Shown: piece by piece, positions 23,024 to 32,669 of the stretch
How positions within the stretch are numbered: the stretch's first letter is position 1
How the letters are laid out: each line of letters starts with the position of its first letter
DNA from: Perkinsus marinus ATCC 50983
Lineage: Eukaryota > Perkinsozoa > Perkinsida > Perkinsidae
NCBI RefSeq assembly: GCF_000006405.1
Contig: NW_003215766.1
Location: forward strand, 775,687 to 839,686
Direction: 5' to 3'
Length of the DNA stretch: 64,000 nt
Notes under the pieces: generated by a model
The model's input: the letters and a program-made list of their open reading frames with translations, nothing else
What the model was told of the DNA's origin: nothing
Databases searched by the model: none
Translations under genes and position numbers: made by a program

Positions 23024-23135
23024 GACTAATGTATCATTTCATTTGAGCTTTAACAATTCATCCACCCCTTACGTCCGCTTACTCAGGAAGGAATGCATCT
23101 AGGAGAAGAGCAGGTTTCTCTATATCTAATAGAGA

Positions 23136-23217
23136 GAGTGTTTGCCCGAGTGGTTAAGGGGGTGGACTTAAGATCCACTGGACACGGTCCGCGTGGGTTC
23201 GAACCCCACAGCACTCA
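23136..23217 (+). tRNA. tRNA-Leu(UAA), array copy 23
   Basis: Consensus copy. Confidence 0.95.
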
Positions 23218-23329
23218 GACTAATGTATCATGTTATATGCACTTTAACAATCCATCCATCCACTTCGTCCGCCTACTCAGGAACGAACGCATCTAGGAGA
23301 AAAGCAGGTTTCTCTAGTTATAATAGAGA

Positions 23330-23411
23330 GAGTGTTTGCCCGAGTGGTTAAGGGGGTGGACTTAAGATCCACTGGACACGGTCCACGTGGGTTCGAACCC
23401 CACAGCACTCA
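23330..23411 (+). tRNA. tRNA-Leu(UAA), array copy 24
   Basis: One change in the variable arm (GGTCCACG). Confidence 0.93.
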
Positions 23412-23523
23412 GACTAATGTATCATGTTATATGCACTTTAACAATCCATCCATCCACTTCGTCCGCCTACTCAGGAACGAATGCATCTAGGAGAAAAGCA
23501 GGTTCCTCTAGTTATAGTAGAGA

Positions 23524-23605
23524 GAGTGTTTGCCCGAGTGGTTAAGGGGGTGGACTTAAGATCCACTGGACACGGTCCGCGTGGGTTCGAACCCCACAGC
23601 ACTCA
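23524..23605 (+). tRNA. tRNA-Leu(UAA), array copy 25
   Basis: Consensus copy. Confidence 0.95.
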
Positions 23606-23717
23606 GACTAATGTATCATGTTATATGCACTTTAACAATCCATCCATCCACTTCGTCCGCCTACTCAAGAACGAACGCATCTAGGAGAAAAGCAGGTTTC
23701 TCTAGTTATAATAGAGA

Positions 23718-23799
23718 GAGTGTTTGCCCGAGTGGTTAAGGGGGTGGACTTAAGATCCACTGGACACGGTCCGCGTGGGTTCGAACCCCATAGCACTCA
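23718..23799 (+). tRNA. tRNA-Leu(UAA), array copy 26
   Basis: CCCATAGC at the T-stem end, as in copy 21. Confidence 0.92.
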
Positions 23800-23911
23800 G
23801 ACTAATGTATCATGTTATATGCACTTTAACAATCCATCCATCCACTTCGTCCGCCTACTCAGGAACGAACGCATCTAGGAGAAAAGCAGGTTTCTCTAGT
23901 TATAATAGAGA

Positions 23912-23993
23912 GAGTGTTTGCCCGAGTGGTTAAGGGGGTGGACTTAAGATCCACTGGAAACGGTCCGCGTGGGTTCGAACCCCACAGCACTCA
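23912..23993 (+). tRNA. tRNA-Leu(UAA), array copy 27
   Basis: Variable arm GGAAACGG; otherwise consensus. Confidence 0.94.
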
Positions 23994-24105
23994 GACTAAT
24001 GTATCATGTTATATGCACTTTAACAATCCATCCATCCACTTCGTCCGCCTACTCAGGAACGAATGCATCTAGGAGAAAAGCAGGTTCCTCTAGTTATAAT
24101 AGAGA

Positions 24106-24187
24106 GAGTGTTTGCCCGAGTGGTTAAGGGGGTGGACTTAAGATCCACTGGACACGGTCCGCGTGGGTTCGAACCCCACAGCACTCA
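24106..24187 (+). tRNA. tRNA-Leu(UAA), array copy 28
   Basis: Consensus copy; precedes the third 186-bp step. Confidence 0.95.
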
Positions 24188-24291
24188 GATTAGTGTATCA
24201 TTTCATTTGAGCTTTAACAAATCATCCATCCACTCCGTCTGCGAACGAATGCATCTAGGAGAAGAGCAGGTTTCTCTATATCTAATGGAGA

Positions 24292-24373
24292 GAGTGTTTG
24301 CCCGAGTGGTTAAGGGGGTGGACTTAAGATTCACTGGACACGGTCCGCGTGGGTTCGAACCCCACAGCACTCA
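24292..24373 (+). tRNA. tRNA-Leu(UAA), array copy 29
   Basis: Anticodon stem GTGGA/TTCAC with one G-T pair. Confidence 0.92.
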
Positions 24374-24485
24374 GACTAATGTATCATTTCATTTGAGCTT
24401 TAACAATTCATCCACCCCTTACGTCCGCTTACTCAGGAAGGAATGCATCTAGGAGAAGAGCAGGTTTCTCTATATCTAATGGAGA

Positions 24486-24567
24486 GAGTGTTTGCCCGAG
24501 TGGTTAAGGGGGTGGACTTAAGATCCACTGGACACGGTCCGCGTGGGTTCGAACCCCACAGCACTCA
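24486..24567 (+). tRNA. tRNA-Leu(UAA), array copy 30
   Basis: Consensus copy; last good copy of the main array. Confidence 0.95.
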
Positions 24568-24678
24568 AACTAATGTATCATTTCATTTGAGCTTTAACAA
24601 TTCATCTACCCCTTCCGTCCGCTTACTCAGGAACGAATGCATCTAGGAGAAGAGCAGATTATCCTGGATGAAACAGGA

Positions 24679-24761
24679 GAGGTATTTTCCCGAGTTATTA
24701 AGCAAATGTACTTTAAAACCATTAGACCAGACCTACCTGGCTTCGAACTCCTCAGCACTTT
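24679..24761 (+). pseudogene. Decayed tRNA-Leu copy at the right edge of the array
   Basis: It occupies the next 194-bp slot and keeps the upstream GCATCTAGGAGAAGAGCAG tract. The tRNA body has diverged widely (TTTTCCCGAGTTATTAAGC, TACTTTAAAACCATTAGACC), and stems no longer pair. A near-identical relic occurs at 29176-29258 at the left edge of the second carboxypeptidase block. Confidence 0.8.
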
Positions 24762-25416
24762 CTCAGGGTTACTGGCGGTAAAATATCCACTCTCTTGTAG
24801 TTCCTATTGTATGAGCCCTATGCATCTTTCAAAGTCAAGCAATCCACACGACTCGTGTAGTTGAGAATCTCGCTTGTGGAGCCCATCGTTTCCGCCGGAA
24901 CATACAGCAGATCAAACTGAAGCCCTGGCAAAGGATGAATAGTGAATACGGACTACGTTTAATGTTCAACTCGTATGCGAGCGCTCCCGTTCTGAGTTCG
25001 CTCATGCAAACCGCGGGAGGATGAGAATCCCACCGTGGTATGCCATCCTTCGAACTCCCGTTTTCGTCTCGGAATTCTCAGTCAATATCTCAAGTCCTTA
25101 CACAGCTCCGAGCAAACATACTCGATTTACCTAGGTCAGCACAGGATATGCCTCAGAGGTCCTCCGAGGGTCCGATCCGGCGAAGATTGCACACTAAATC
25201 CCGAGATCCCTCCACAGTGCGGAGCTCAGTAAAACTCATATCGTCAGTTCGAAGTCGTTTCGCGTCTGTTCAGACTCTCAGAGACTGAACTTCAGAGCCA
25301 ACCAGTTTATATAGAACTCAAGAATCACATGTAAAAAATCAGATCACAGAACCCCTACCGGAACGAATCCGGAGGCCATAGGCAAGAAGGTGAGACAAGT
25401 GATGTCCAAAGTTTCA
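24762..25416. other. Flank between the tRNA relic and carboxypeptidase copy 1
   Basis: About 650 bp, duplicated at 29259-29956. A plus-strand open frame of 82 codons (25040-25288) is preserved in both copies. The six substitutions within it split three silent, three replacing, so there is no evidence of selection as a gene. Nothing else is recognised. Confidence 0.45.
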
Positions 25417-27707
25417 CTAGAGTACAATGTCTATTACAAGCGGTTGATCATCTGTATCGACATATTGCCTATCAATGGCTTCGAACAAGGGAACCTGGGG
25501 AGAGGAGCCAAGATGTTGGGTAGGTAGCTTGTTATCGAGGAAGTCGTTGAGCATACGGAGAGATACCGCCGGCTGGTCCATCGGCACCATATGCCCGGCC
25601 TCTCTAATCTGAAAATAAAGGATATCAGCATATCTATTCGGGCAGAAAAGGTTATCTGAACGAGTCCTACCTGCATGAACGAGAACTGCCCCCCATTGTC
25701 CAAAGTAACACTGCGTACTTTCCCCGCAACTTTGCCGGATGTATTCTGAACTCAATAATGTTACTGTTGTTCTACTGTCACGACGCTGAATTGCTTGCTC
25801 GAGCCGCTCCTGACGATACCTTATAATCCCGATCCTCCTGCTTGTTGAATTGTTCTTGACCTTGCCACTCCAAATTCAGTGCCCACTTCTTGTTACCGAT
25901 CCAATTACAACTATAATCAACATCACCGACATAGATCAGCACCTGCACAAGAAGCTTACTCCTTGTATAGACGACCACCCATCCAGCGTAGATAGAAAGC
26001 CTATTACACGTGTGCCACTCTCTATTTGATCGCTGAGCAGTTGATGGAAATTGTGCATGAAGTCCCAGTTGAACAGGATGTTAACCTGGATAGGGGGGCT
26101 CACATGTTGGTGACACGCTGGCGGTGATCACCAGAGTGTTGCACTCCTGCCACTTGGTATTAACACCGAGTTCCTCTTGGACTTTCTTATCATTCAAGAA
26201 CTTGTCAATCTATACCAGGAAATCAATCAACAACCTGCTGCGTCTGCCGCCGCTCAACTCACATGCGAAAAGTCGTAGCAAAGCGGCGGGTGTTCGCACT
26301 TCTGACGCATGTCGTACCTGTAGGTGCCTACATGCCTGGCAAAGACCAACCCTACGAACTCACGGGTTGAGACCCTTCTCCTGATATGGACTGAACAGTG
26401 CGCGGTTACATTGGAGGAAGGCCTTGGTGCAAGCGAAACCTACACATAACACGATCATCGACTATTACCGTATAATCATCAATGATGGTATAAGTTAGTT
26501 CATACGGGAAAACTCACTTCCATCCTTATTGCATTTACGAATAGCTTCAACACAGCCGGGAACAGCCGCCATCATTTCTTCATATCTGGACATACCAATC
26601 AGAAAATATCATAGTAATCTGAGATGAGCACGCATCAACTACTCTTTCTCGGACACCCGGCTTGGTGCGGTAGTGCTGTTGTATGCCATCAGAGGATACC
26701 ACTTGTATCTGTGCTGCGCTCCTTAATGGGTCAGCACATCGCGAGGCACAGTAACTCACTGTTCTTCAGGATTGGTCATACCGTTGCCTATAGCCACACC
26801 ATCCAACTTAATAGTGAACCCGTTGGCCTTCTTGTTCTCGAGGAAGATCTTGTGTGATATAGCTGGGATAAAATGTCCTGCACATTGTCAACTATCAATG
26901 TTCTGAGTGCCCTGCTAGTTCTCACCAGCATAGGATTCTCCTGCTATGTAGAATTTCCTGTTGTACTCAGGGTGTTTGGTGAACAACTGGACCAAGAACC
27001 AATACCTGGGTCGCAGACTCACCAGGAAGGGCAAGGCGAGAATTTACTCACATATCTTCGGCAACACCATCTTCATCATGATCGTATGAGCCCTTGCTGA
27101 ATCCTGTTCCCGGTGGCTGATCTACCCAGAAGATATTAGATCGATTATTCCACGAATAACTGACAGCTCCTTATGATAGATGCTGCTCAACACCAAACGT
27201 TACTCGTTGGGAATCGTTCCCGTGCCCTCCTTGTTGACTGAGCATGGACCGTTCTCTCCTAGCAAGGCCAGCTGGCTACTGCATCCGGGACCTCCCGTTA
27301 GCCACATGACCGTCGGGTCGTTCTCAGGATCGCTACGGGACTCGAAGAACCAGAAGAAGTAACTAACAGTATACTTTAAGACTATGTTTAATTACCCGTG
27401 GTAACTTCCTCACCTTTTTTTAGGGCGGGCTTCGAAATAGCCTGCGAACTGAGCCACTGAGGGGTCGCAGAGGCCGTCCTTCTGCCTCATCGAAGTGACC
27501 GTCAGCTTAGGCTCGAACAAAGTAGCGGCTGCTAGTGGTTCCGCCAACTCGCTTTCCGGATGAAAGAGAGCATCTAAAGCGGTGGGTCATGGCGACTAGT
27601 GTCAACTCAGTCCCACCTTCAGTGAGCTTCGAGCTGTCTATGACCAACTGTCCCATCGAGGGGTAGTCAGCCAACAGGACTACAATCAGAACGATGATGC
27701 CGATCAT
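25417..27707 (-). CDS. Serine carboxypeptidase (peptidase S10), copy 1
   Basis: A secreted or lysosomal-type serine carboxypeptidase that removes C-terminal residues from peptides. ATG 27707 opens a signal-peptide-like [15 protein letters not shown]. Many small introns follow, and exons carry the S10 landmarks in order. These are [32 protein letters not shown]; the oxyanion GGPGCSS near 27270-27290; [19 protein letters not shown]; the catalytic serine in AGESYAG near 26930-26950; the catalytic aspartate in [17 protein letters not shown] near 25880-25935; and the catalytic histidine in [13 protein letters not shown] near 25575-25610. The stop is TAG at 25417-25419. All three catalytic residues are present and no frameshift was found. 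The main difference from copy 2 near the active site is Ser for Ile after GDVDY. Confidence 0.88.
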
Positions 27708-28143
27708 GTTGCCGAGTCAGATTAAGTCTCAAGACTGTCGACCGAGGAAGCAAATACTCTGCCGTAGAGCGGTACGCATATTCACGACGAGTCCCGGCTC
27801 AGGAACAACATGATTTGATCACATGAAGAGTGCGACACTGTCGCAGCGACAGCGCAATCCGACAAGCTCTGGGGACTTGCGAGTCTATACTTCTATCGGC
27901 TCTCCAAACAAACCGAAACACGGGAAATGGTAGAGCACCCAACCAAGGAGTGGAAGGCACGGGGTTCGATACCCGGGTCTTCCTGGAAGACTCTTCCATG
28001 ATCATCAATGAATCGCGATTAGTTACACTCGCTGTCTTAATCCCACTTTTCAATATGGGCTAATCTATCCACTGCTCTCAAGCACTCTCTCATAGTGATG
28101 AAAAGGTATTACATCTGCAATGCAACAGTTAGAATATCGAAGA
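27708..28143. other. Intergenic stretch with a tRNA-like relic, copy 1
   Basis: It should contain the carboxypeptidase copy 1 promoter. At about 27925-27985 there is a tRNA-like patch with ATGGTAGAGCAC (D-arm/A-box-like) and GGTTCGATACCC (B-box-like) followed by GTCTTCC. The anticodon loop lacks U33 and the 5' acceptor strand does not pair, so it is a relic. The same patch occurs at about 32465-32522. Confidence 0.5.
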
Positions 28144-28193
28144 CTATTCTCGAGGAGTGCTCTGATCACCTTGACCTGAGCCGGAGCTCTTGC
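28144..28193 (-). pseudogene. 3'-end fragment of the Atg11-like gene
   Basis: Fifty bases encode KSSGSGQGDQSTPRE plus a TAG stop, the same last residues as the complete gene ending at 32670. The fragment was carried along in the segmental duplication and ends exactly at the breakpoint with a tRNA-Leu unit. Confidence 0.9.
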
Positions 28194-28217
28194 GGGTTTC
28201 TCTAATTATAATAGAGA

Positions 28218-28299
28218 GAGTGTTTGCCCGAGTGGTTAAGGGGGTGGACTTAAGATCCACTGGACACGGTCCGCGTGGGTTCGAACCCCACAGCACTCA
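28218..28299 (+). tRNA. tRNA-Leu(UAA), second cluster copy 1
   Basis: Consensus tRNA body with the usual upstream ATAATAGAGAGAG tract. It starts 25 bp after the duplication breakpoint. Its 3' spacer follows the array for about 40 bp and then diverges. Confidence 0.95.
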
Positions 28300-28688
28300 G
28301 GCTGGAGTATCACTTCATATGCACTTTAACAATCTGTTGTAGGAGTCGATGATGAGGGCTCCTGATTTTCCCTGACTGTCTATTCGTAGACAAGCAGTTG
28401 TGCGCCACGCATTGTGCGTCGCCTTGTTCCAGCCAGGAACATGAGCATGCGTGCATGGCCTTCGTTGTAGTCAAGTGAACTAGACTATTGGTCTTATCAT
28501 TTCATTTCTCTAGTCTAGACTTATCCGTATTCAAGATAGTTCGAGTTTGATCCATCGGCTACCCTTGCGTTCCCTATATGGCCGGCAACGGATCCGATTC
28601 CTCCAATAATCCATCCATCCACTCTGTCCGCCTACTCAGAGACAAATGCATCTAGGAGAAGAGCAGGTTTCTCTGAATATAATATAAA
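28300..28688. other. Unique insert inside the second tRNA-Leu cluster
   Basis: About 280 bp (28340-28610) with no similarity to the array separate two tRNA-Leu units. No open frame or inverted terminal repeat was recognised. The spacer sequence resumes at about 28611. Confidence 0.5.
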
Positions 28689-28757
28689 GAGTGCTTGCCC
28701 AAGTGGTTAAGGGGGTGGACTTAAGATCCACTAGACACGGTCCGCGTGGGTTCGAAA
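28689..28757 (+). pseudogene. Truncated tRNA-Leu, second cluster
   Basis: The 5' two-thirds match the array, with AGTGCTTGCCCAAG changes. In the T loop (GTTCGAA) the sequence jumps directly into AAAGCAG of the next unit's spacer, deleting the T-arm 3' strand and acceptor. Confidence 0.85.
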
Positions 28758-28794
28758 AGCAGATTTCCCTGAGAATATGGAACGGAGTGTTTGC

Positions 28795-28876
28795 CCGAAT
28801 GGTTAAGGGGGTGGACTAAAAATCCCCTGGGCACGGTCCGTGTAGGTTCGAACCCCACAGCACTCAGACCAATGTA
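28795..28876 (+). pseudogene. Altered tRNA-Leu copy, anticodon position AAA
   Basis: Same length and arms as the array. The anticodon loop reads CTAAAAA, placing AAA (a phenylalanine anticodon) in a leucine body. The anticodon stem GTGGA/TCCCC has a mismatch, so it is probably non-functional. Confidence 0.7.
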
Positions 28877-28978
28877 TCATTTCATTTGAACTTCAACAAT
28901 CCATCCATCCCTTACGTCCGCTTACTCAGGAACGAATGCATCTAGGAGAAGAGCAGGTTTCTCTATATCTAATGGAGA

Positions 28979-29060
28979 GAGTGTTTGCCCGAGTGGTTAA
29001 GGGGGTGGACTTAAGATCCACTGGACACGGTCCGCGTGGGTTCGAACCCCACAGCACTCA
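28979..29060 (+). tRNA. tRNA-Leu(UAA), second cluster copy 2
   Basis: Consensus tRNA body and spacer; the last good copy before the second duplicated block. Confidence 0.95.
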
Positions 29061-29175
29061 GACTAATGTATCATTTCATTTGAGCTTTAACAATTCATCC
29101 ATCCACCCCTTACGTCCGCTTACTCAGGAACGAATGCATCTAGGAGAAGAGCAGATTATCCTGGATGAAACAGGA

Positions 29176-29258
29176 GAGGTATTTTCCCGAGTTATTAAGC
29201 AGGTGTACTTTAAAACCATTAGACCAGACCTACCTGGCTTCGAACTCCTCAGCACTTT
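29176..29258 (+). pseudogene. Decayed tRNA-Leu copy, second block
   Basis: Near-identical to the relic at 24679-24761, with two or three substitutions (AAGCAGGTGTACTTTAAAAC). Confidence 0.8.
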
Positions 29259-29956
29259 CTCAGGGTTACTGGCGGTGAAATATCCACTCTTTTTAGTTCC
29301 CATTGTATGAGCCCTACGCATCTTTCAAAGTCGAGCAATCCACACGACTCGTGTAGTTGAGAATCTCGCTTGTGGAGCCCATCGTTTCCGCCGGAACATA
29401 CAGCAGGACAAACTGAAGCTCTGGCAAAGGATGAATAGTGAATACGGACTACGTTTGATGTTCAACTCGTATGCGAGCGCTCCCGTTCTGAGTTCGCTCA
29501 TGCAAACCGCGGGAGGATGAGAATCCCACCGTGGTATGCCATCCTTCGAACTCTCGTTTTCGTCTCGGAATTCTCAGTCAATATCTCAAGTCCTTACACA
29601 GCTCCGGGCAAACATACTCGATTTACCTAGGTCAGCACAGGATATGCCTCAGAGGTCCTCCGAGGGTCCGATCCGGCGAAGACTGCACACTAAATCCCGA
29701 GATCCCTCCACAATGCGGAGCTCACTAAAACTCATATCGTCAGTTCGAAGTCGTTTCGCGTCTGTCCAGACTCTCAGAGACTGAACTTCAGAGCCAACCA
29801 GTTTATATAGAACTCAAGAATCACATGTAAAAAATCAGATCACAGAACCCCTACCGGAACGAATCCGGAGGCCATAGGCAAAAAGGTGAGACACGCCAAT
29901 GAGATCTAATATTGGATGAGACACACTTATCTGGTCAAGTGATGTCCAAAGTTCCA

Positions 29957-32248
29957 CTAGAGTACAACGTCTATTACAAGCGGTTGATCATCTGTATCGA
30001 CATATTGCCTCTCAATGGCTTCGAACAAGGGAATCTGGGGAGAGGAGCCAAGATGTTGGGTAGGTAGCTTGTCATCGAGGAAGTCGTTGAGCATACGGAG
30101 AGATACCGCCGGCTGGTCCATCGGCACCATATGCCCAGCCTCTCTAATCTGAAAATGAAGGACATCAGCATATCTATTCGGGCAGAAAAGGTTATCTGAA
30201 CGAGTCCTACCTGCATGAACGAGAACTGCCCCCCATTGTCCAAAGTAACACTGCGTACTTTCCCCGCAACTTTGCCGGATGCATTCTGAACTCAATAATG
30301 TTACTGCTGTTCTACTGTCACGACGCTGAATTGCTGTCTCGAGCCGCTCCTGACGATACCTTATAATCCCGATCCTCCTGCTTGTTGAATTGTTCTTGAC
30401 CTTGCCACTCCAAATTCAATGCCCACTTCTTGTTACCGATCCAATTACAAATATAATCAACATCACCGACATAGATCAGCACCTGCACAAGAAGCTTACT
30501 CCTTGTATAGACGACCATCCATCCAGCGTAGATAGAAAGCCTATTACACGTGTGCCACTCTCTATTTGATCGCTGAGCAGTTGATGGAAATTGTGCATAA
30601 AGTCCCAGTTGAACAGGATGTTAACCTGGATAGGGGGGCTCACATGTTGGTGACACGCTGGCGGTGATCACCAGAGTGTTGCACTCCTGCCACTTGGTAT
30701 TAACACCGAGTTCCTCTTGGACTTTCTTATTATTCAAGAACTTGTCAATCTATACCAGGAAATCAATCAACAACCTGCTGCGTCTGCCGCCGCTCAACTC
30801 ACATGCGAAAAGTCGTAGCAAAGCGGCGGGTGTTCGCACTTCTGACGCATGTCGTACCTGTAGGTGCCTACATGCCTGGCAAAGACCAACCCTACGAACT
30901 CACGGGTTGAGACCCTTCTCCTGATATGGACTGAACAGTGCGCGGTTACATTGGAGGAAGGCCTTGGTACAAGCGAAACCTACACATAACACGATCATCG
31001 GCTATTACCGTATGATCATCAAGGATGGTATAAGTTAGTTCATACGGGAGAACTCACTTCCATCCTTATTGCATTTACGAATAGCTTCAACACAGCCGGG
31101 AACAGCCGCCATCATTTCTTCATATCTGGACATACCAATCAGCAAAGATCATAGTAATCTGAGATGAGCACGCATCAACTACTCTTTCTCGGACACCCGG
31201 CTTGGTGCGGTAGTGCTGTTGTATGCCATCAGAGGATACCACTTGTATCTGTGCTGCGCTCCTTTATGGGCAAGCACATCGCGAGGCACAGCAGCTCACT
31301 GTTCTTCAGGATTGGTCATACCGTTGCCTATAGCCACACCATCCAACTTAATAGTGAACCCGTTGGCCTTCCTGTTTTCGAGGAAGATCTTGTGTGATAT
31401 AGCTGGGATAAAATGTCCTGCACATTGTCAACCATCAATGTTCTGAGTGCCATGCCAGTTCTCACCAGCATAGGATTCTCCTGCTATGTAGAATTTTCTG
31501 TTGTACTCAGGATGTTTGGTGAACAAATGGACCAAGAACCAATACCTGGGTCGCAGACTCACCAGGAAGGGCAAGCCGAGAATTTCCTCACATATCTTCG
31601 GCAACACCATCTTCATCATGATCGTATGAGCCCTTGCTGAATCCTGTTCCCGGTGGCTGATCTACCCAGAAGATATTAGATCGATTATTCCACGAATAAC
31701 TGACAGCTGCTTGTGATAGATGCCGCTCAACACCAAACGTTACTCGTTGGGAATCGTCCCCGTGCCCTCCTTGTTGACCGAGCATGGGCCGTTCTCTCCT
31801 AGCAAGGCCAGCTGGCTACTGCATCCGGGACCTCCCGTTAGCCACATGACCGTCGGATCATTCTCAGGATCACTACGGGACTCGAAGAACCAGAAGAAGT
31901 AACTAACAGTATACTTTAAGACTATGTTTGATTACCCGTGGTTAACTTCCTCACCTTTTTTTAGGGCGGGCTTCGAAATAGCCTGCGAACTGAGCCACTG
32001 AGGGGTCGCAGAGGCCGTCCTTCTGCCTCATCGAAGTGACCGTCAGCTTAGGCTCGAACAAAGTAGCGGCTGCTAGTGGTTCGGCCAACTCGCTTTCCGG
32101 ATGAAAGAGAGCATCTAAAGCGGTGGGTCATGGCGACTAGTGCCAACTCAGTCCCACCTTCAGTGAGCTTCGAGCTGTCTATGACCAACTGTCCCATCGA
32201 GATGTAGTCGGCCAACAGGACTACAATCAGAACGATGATGCCGATCAT
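29957..32248 (-). CDS. Serine carboxypeptidase (peptidase S10), copy 2
   Basis: Duplicate of the gene at 25417-27707, with the same exon layout. ATG 32248 opens [19 protein letters not shown]. The catalytic serine lies in [10 protein letters not shown] (near 31465-31490), the aspartate in [17 protein letters not shown] (near 30420-30475), where Ile is the usual S10 residue, and the histidine in [10 protein letters not shown] (near 30115-30150). TAG stop at 29957. Substitutions relative to copy 1 include LFTKHPE context changes and silent sites. Introns carry a few single-base indels, but no exon indel was seen. Both copies therefore look functional. A 46-bp insertion lies just downstream of the stop in this copy only. 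Confidence 0.88.
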
Positions 32249-32669
32249 GTTGCCGAATCAGATTAAGTCTCAAGACTGTCGACCGAGGAAGCAAATACCC
32301 TGCCGTAGAGCGGTACGCATATTCACGACGAGTCCCGGCTCGGGAACAACATGATTTGATCACATGAAGAGTGCGACACTGTCGCAGCGACAGCGCAATC
32401 CGACAAGCCCTGGAGACTTGCGAATCTATACATCTATTGGCTATCCAAGCAAACCGAAACACGGGAAATGGTAGAGCACCCAACCAACGAGTGGAAGGCA
32501 TGGGGTTCGATACCCGGGTCTTCATGATCCCCAATAAATTACGATTAGTTACACTCGCCGTCTTAATCCCAGTTTTCATTATGGGCTAATTTATCCACTG
32601 CTCTCAAGCACTTTGTCATAATAATAAAAAGGTATTACATGCGCAATGCAACAGTTAGAATATCGAAGA

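Larger units (their letters stand above)
18694..24761 (+). repeat. Tandem tRNA-Leu gene array, mostly 194-bp unit, 30 good copies
   Basis: Head-to-tail array. Each unit is an 82-bp class II tRNA-Leu gene plus a spacer of about 112 bp carrying GCATCTAGGAGAA and a TATA-like ATAAT or TATATCTAA tract just upstream of the tRNA. tRNA starts: 18884, 19078, 19272, 19466, 19660, 19854, 20048, 20242, 20436, 20630, 20824, 21018, 21212, 21406, 21592, 21786, 21980, 22174, 22368, 22562, 22756, 22942, 23136, 23330, 23524, 23718, 23912, 24106, 24292, 24486. All steps are 194 bp except three of 186 bp, caused by an 8-bp spacer deletion. At least three spacer families alternate. Most spacers have no run of four T. 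CCA is not encoded. Confidence 0.97.
24600..28193. repeat. Segmental duplication, copy 1
   Basis: This segment matches 29100-32719 at high identity over about 3.6 kb. It includes a decayed tRNA-Leu, about 650 bp of flank, a complete carboxypeptidase gene, a tRNA-like relic and the last 50 bp of the Atg11-like gene. Identity stops abruptly at 28193, where a tRNA-Leu unit begins. Differences are mostly single substitutions, plus a 46-bp insertion near 29896-29941 and small indels near 27985 in the other copy. Confidence 0.93.

Noticed and set aside
18841-24646. More than twenty 67-codon open frames repeated through the array (beginning MHLGE or MYLGE)
   Set aside because: They are read through the tRNA-Leu genes themselves and their spacers. 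The 194-bp period, not selection on protein, explains the repetition, and copies with stops or shifts exist.
18694-24761. Regular repeats considered as a CRISPR array
   Set aside because: The repeat is a full tRNA gene, the spacers are nearly identical to each other, and the genome is eukaryotic.
25040-25288. 82-codon frame conserved in both duplicated blocks
   Set aside because: Conservation is explained by recent duplication; substitutions show no bias toward silent sites and no family is recognised.
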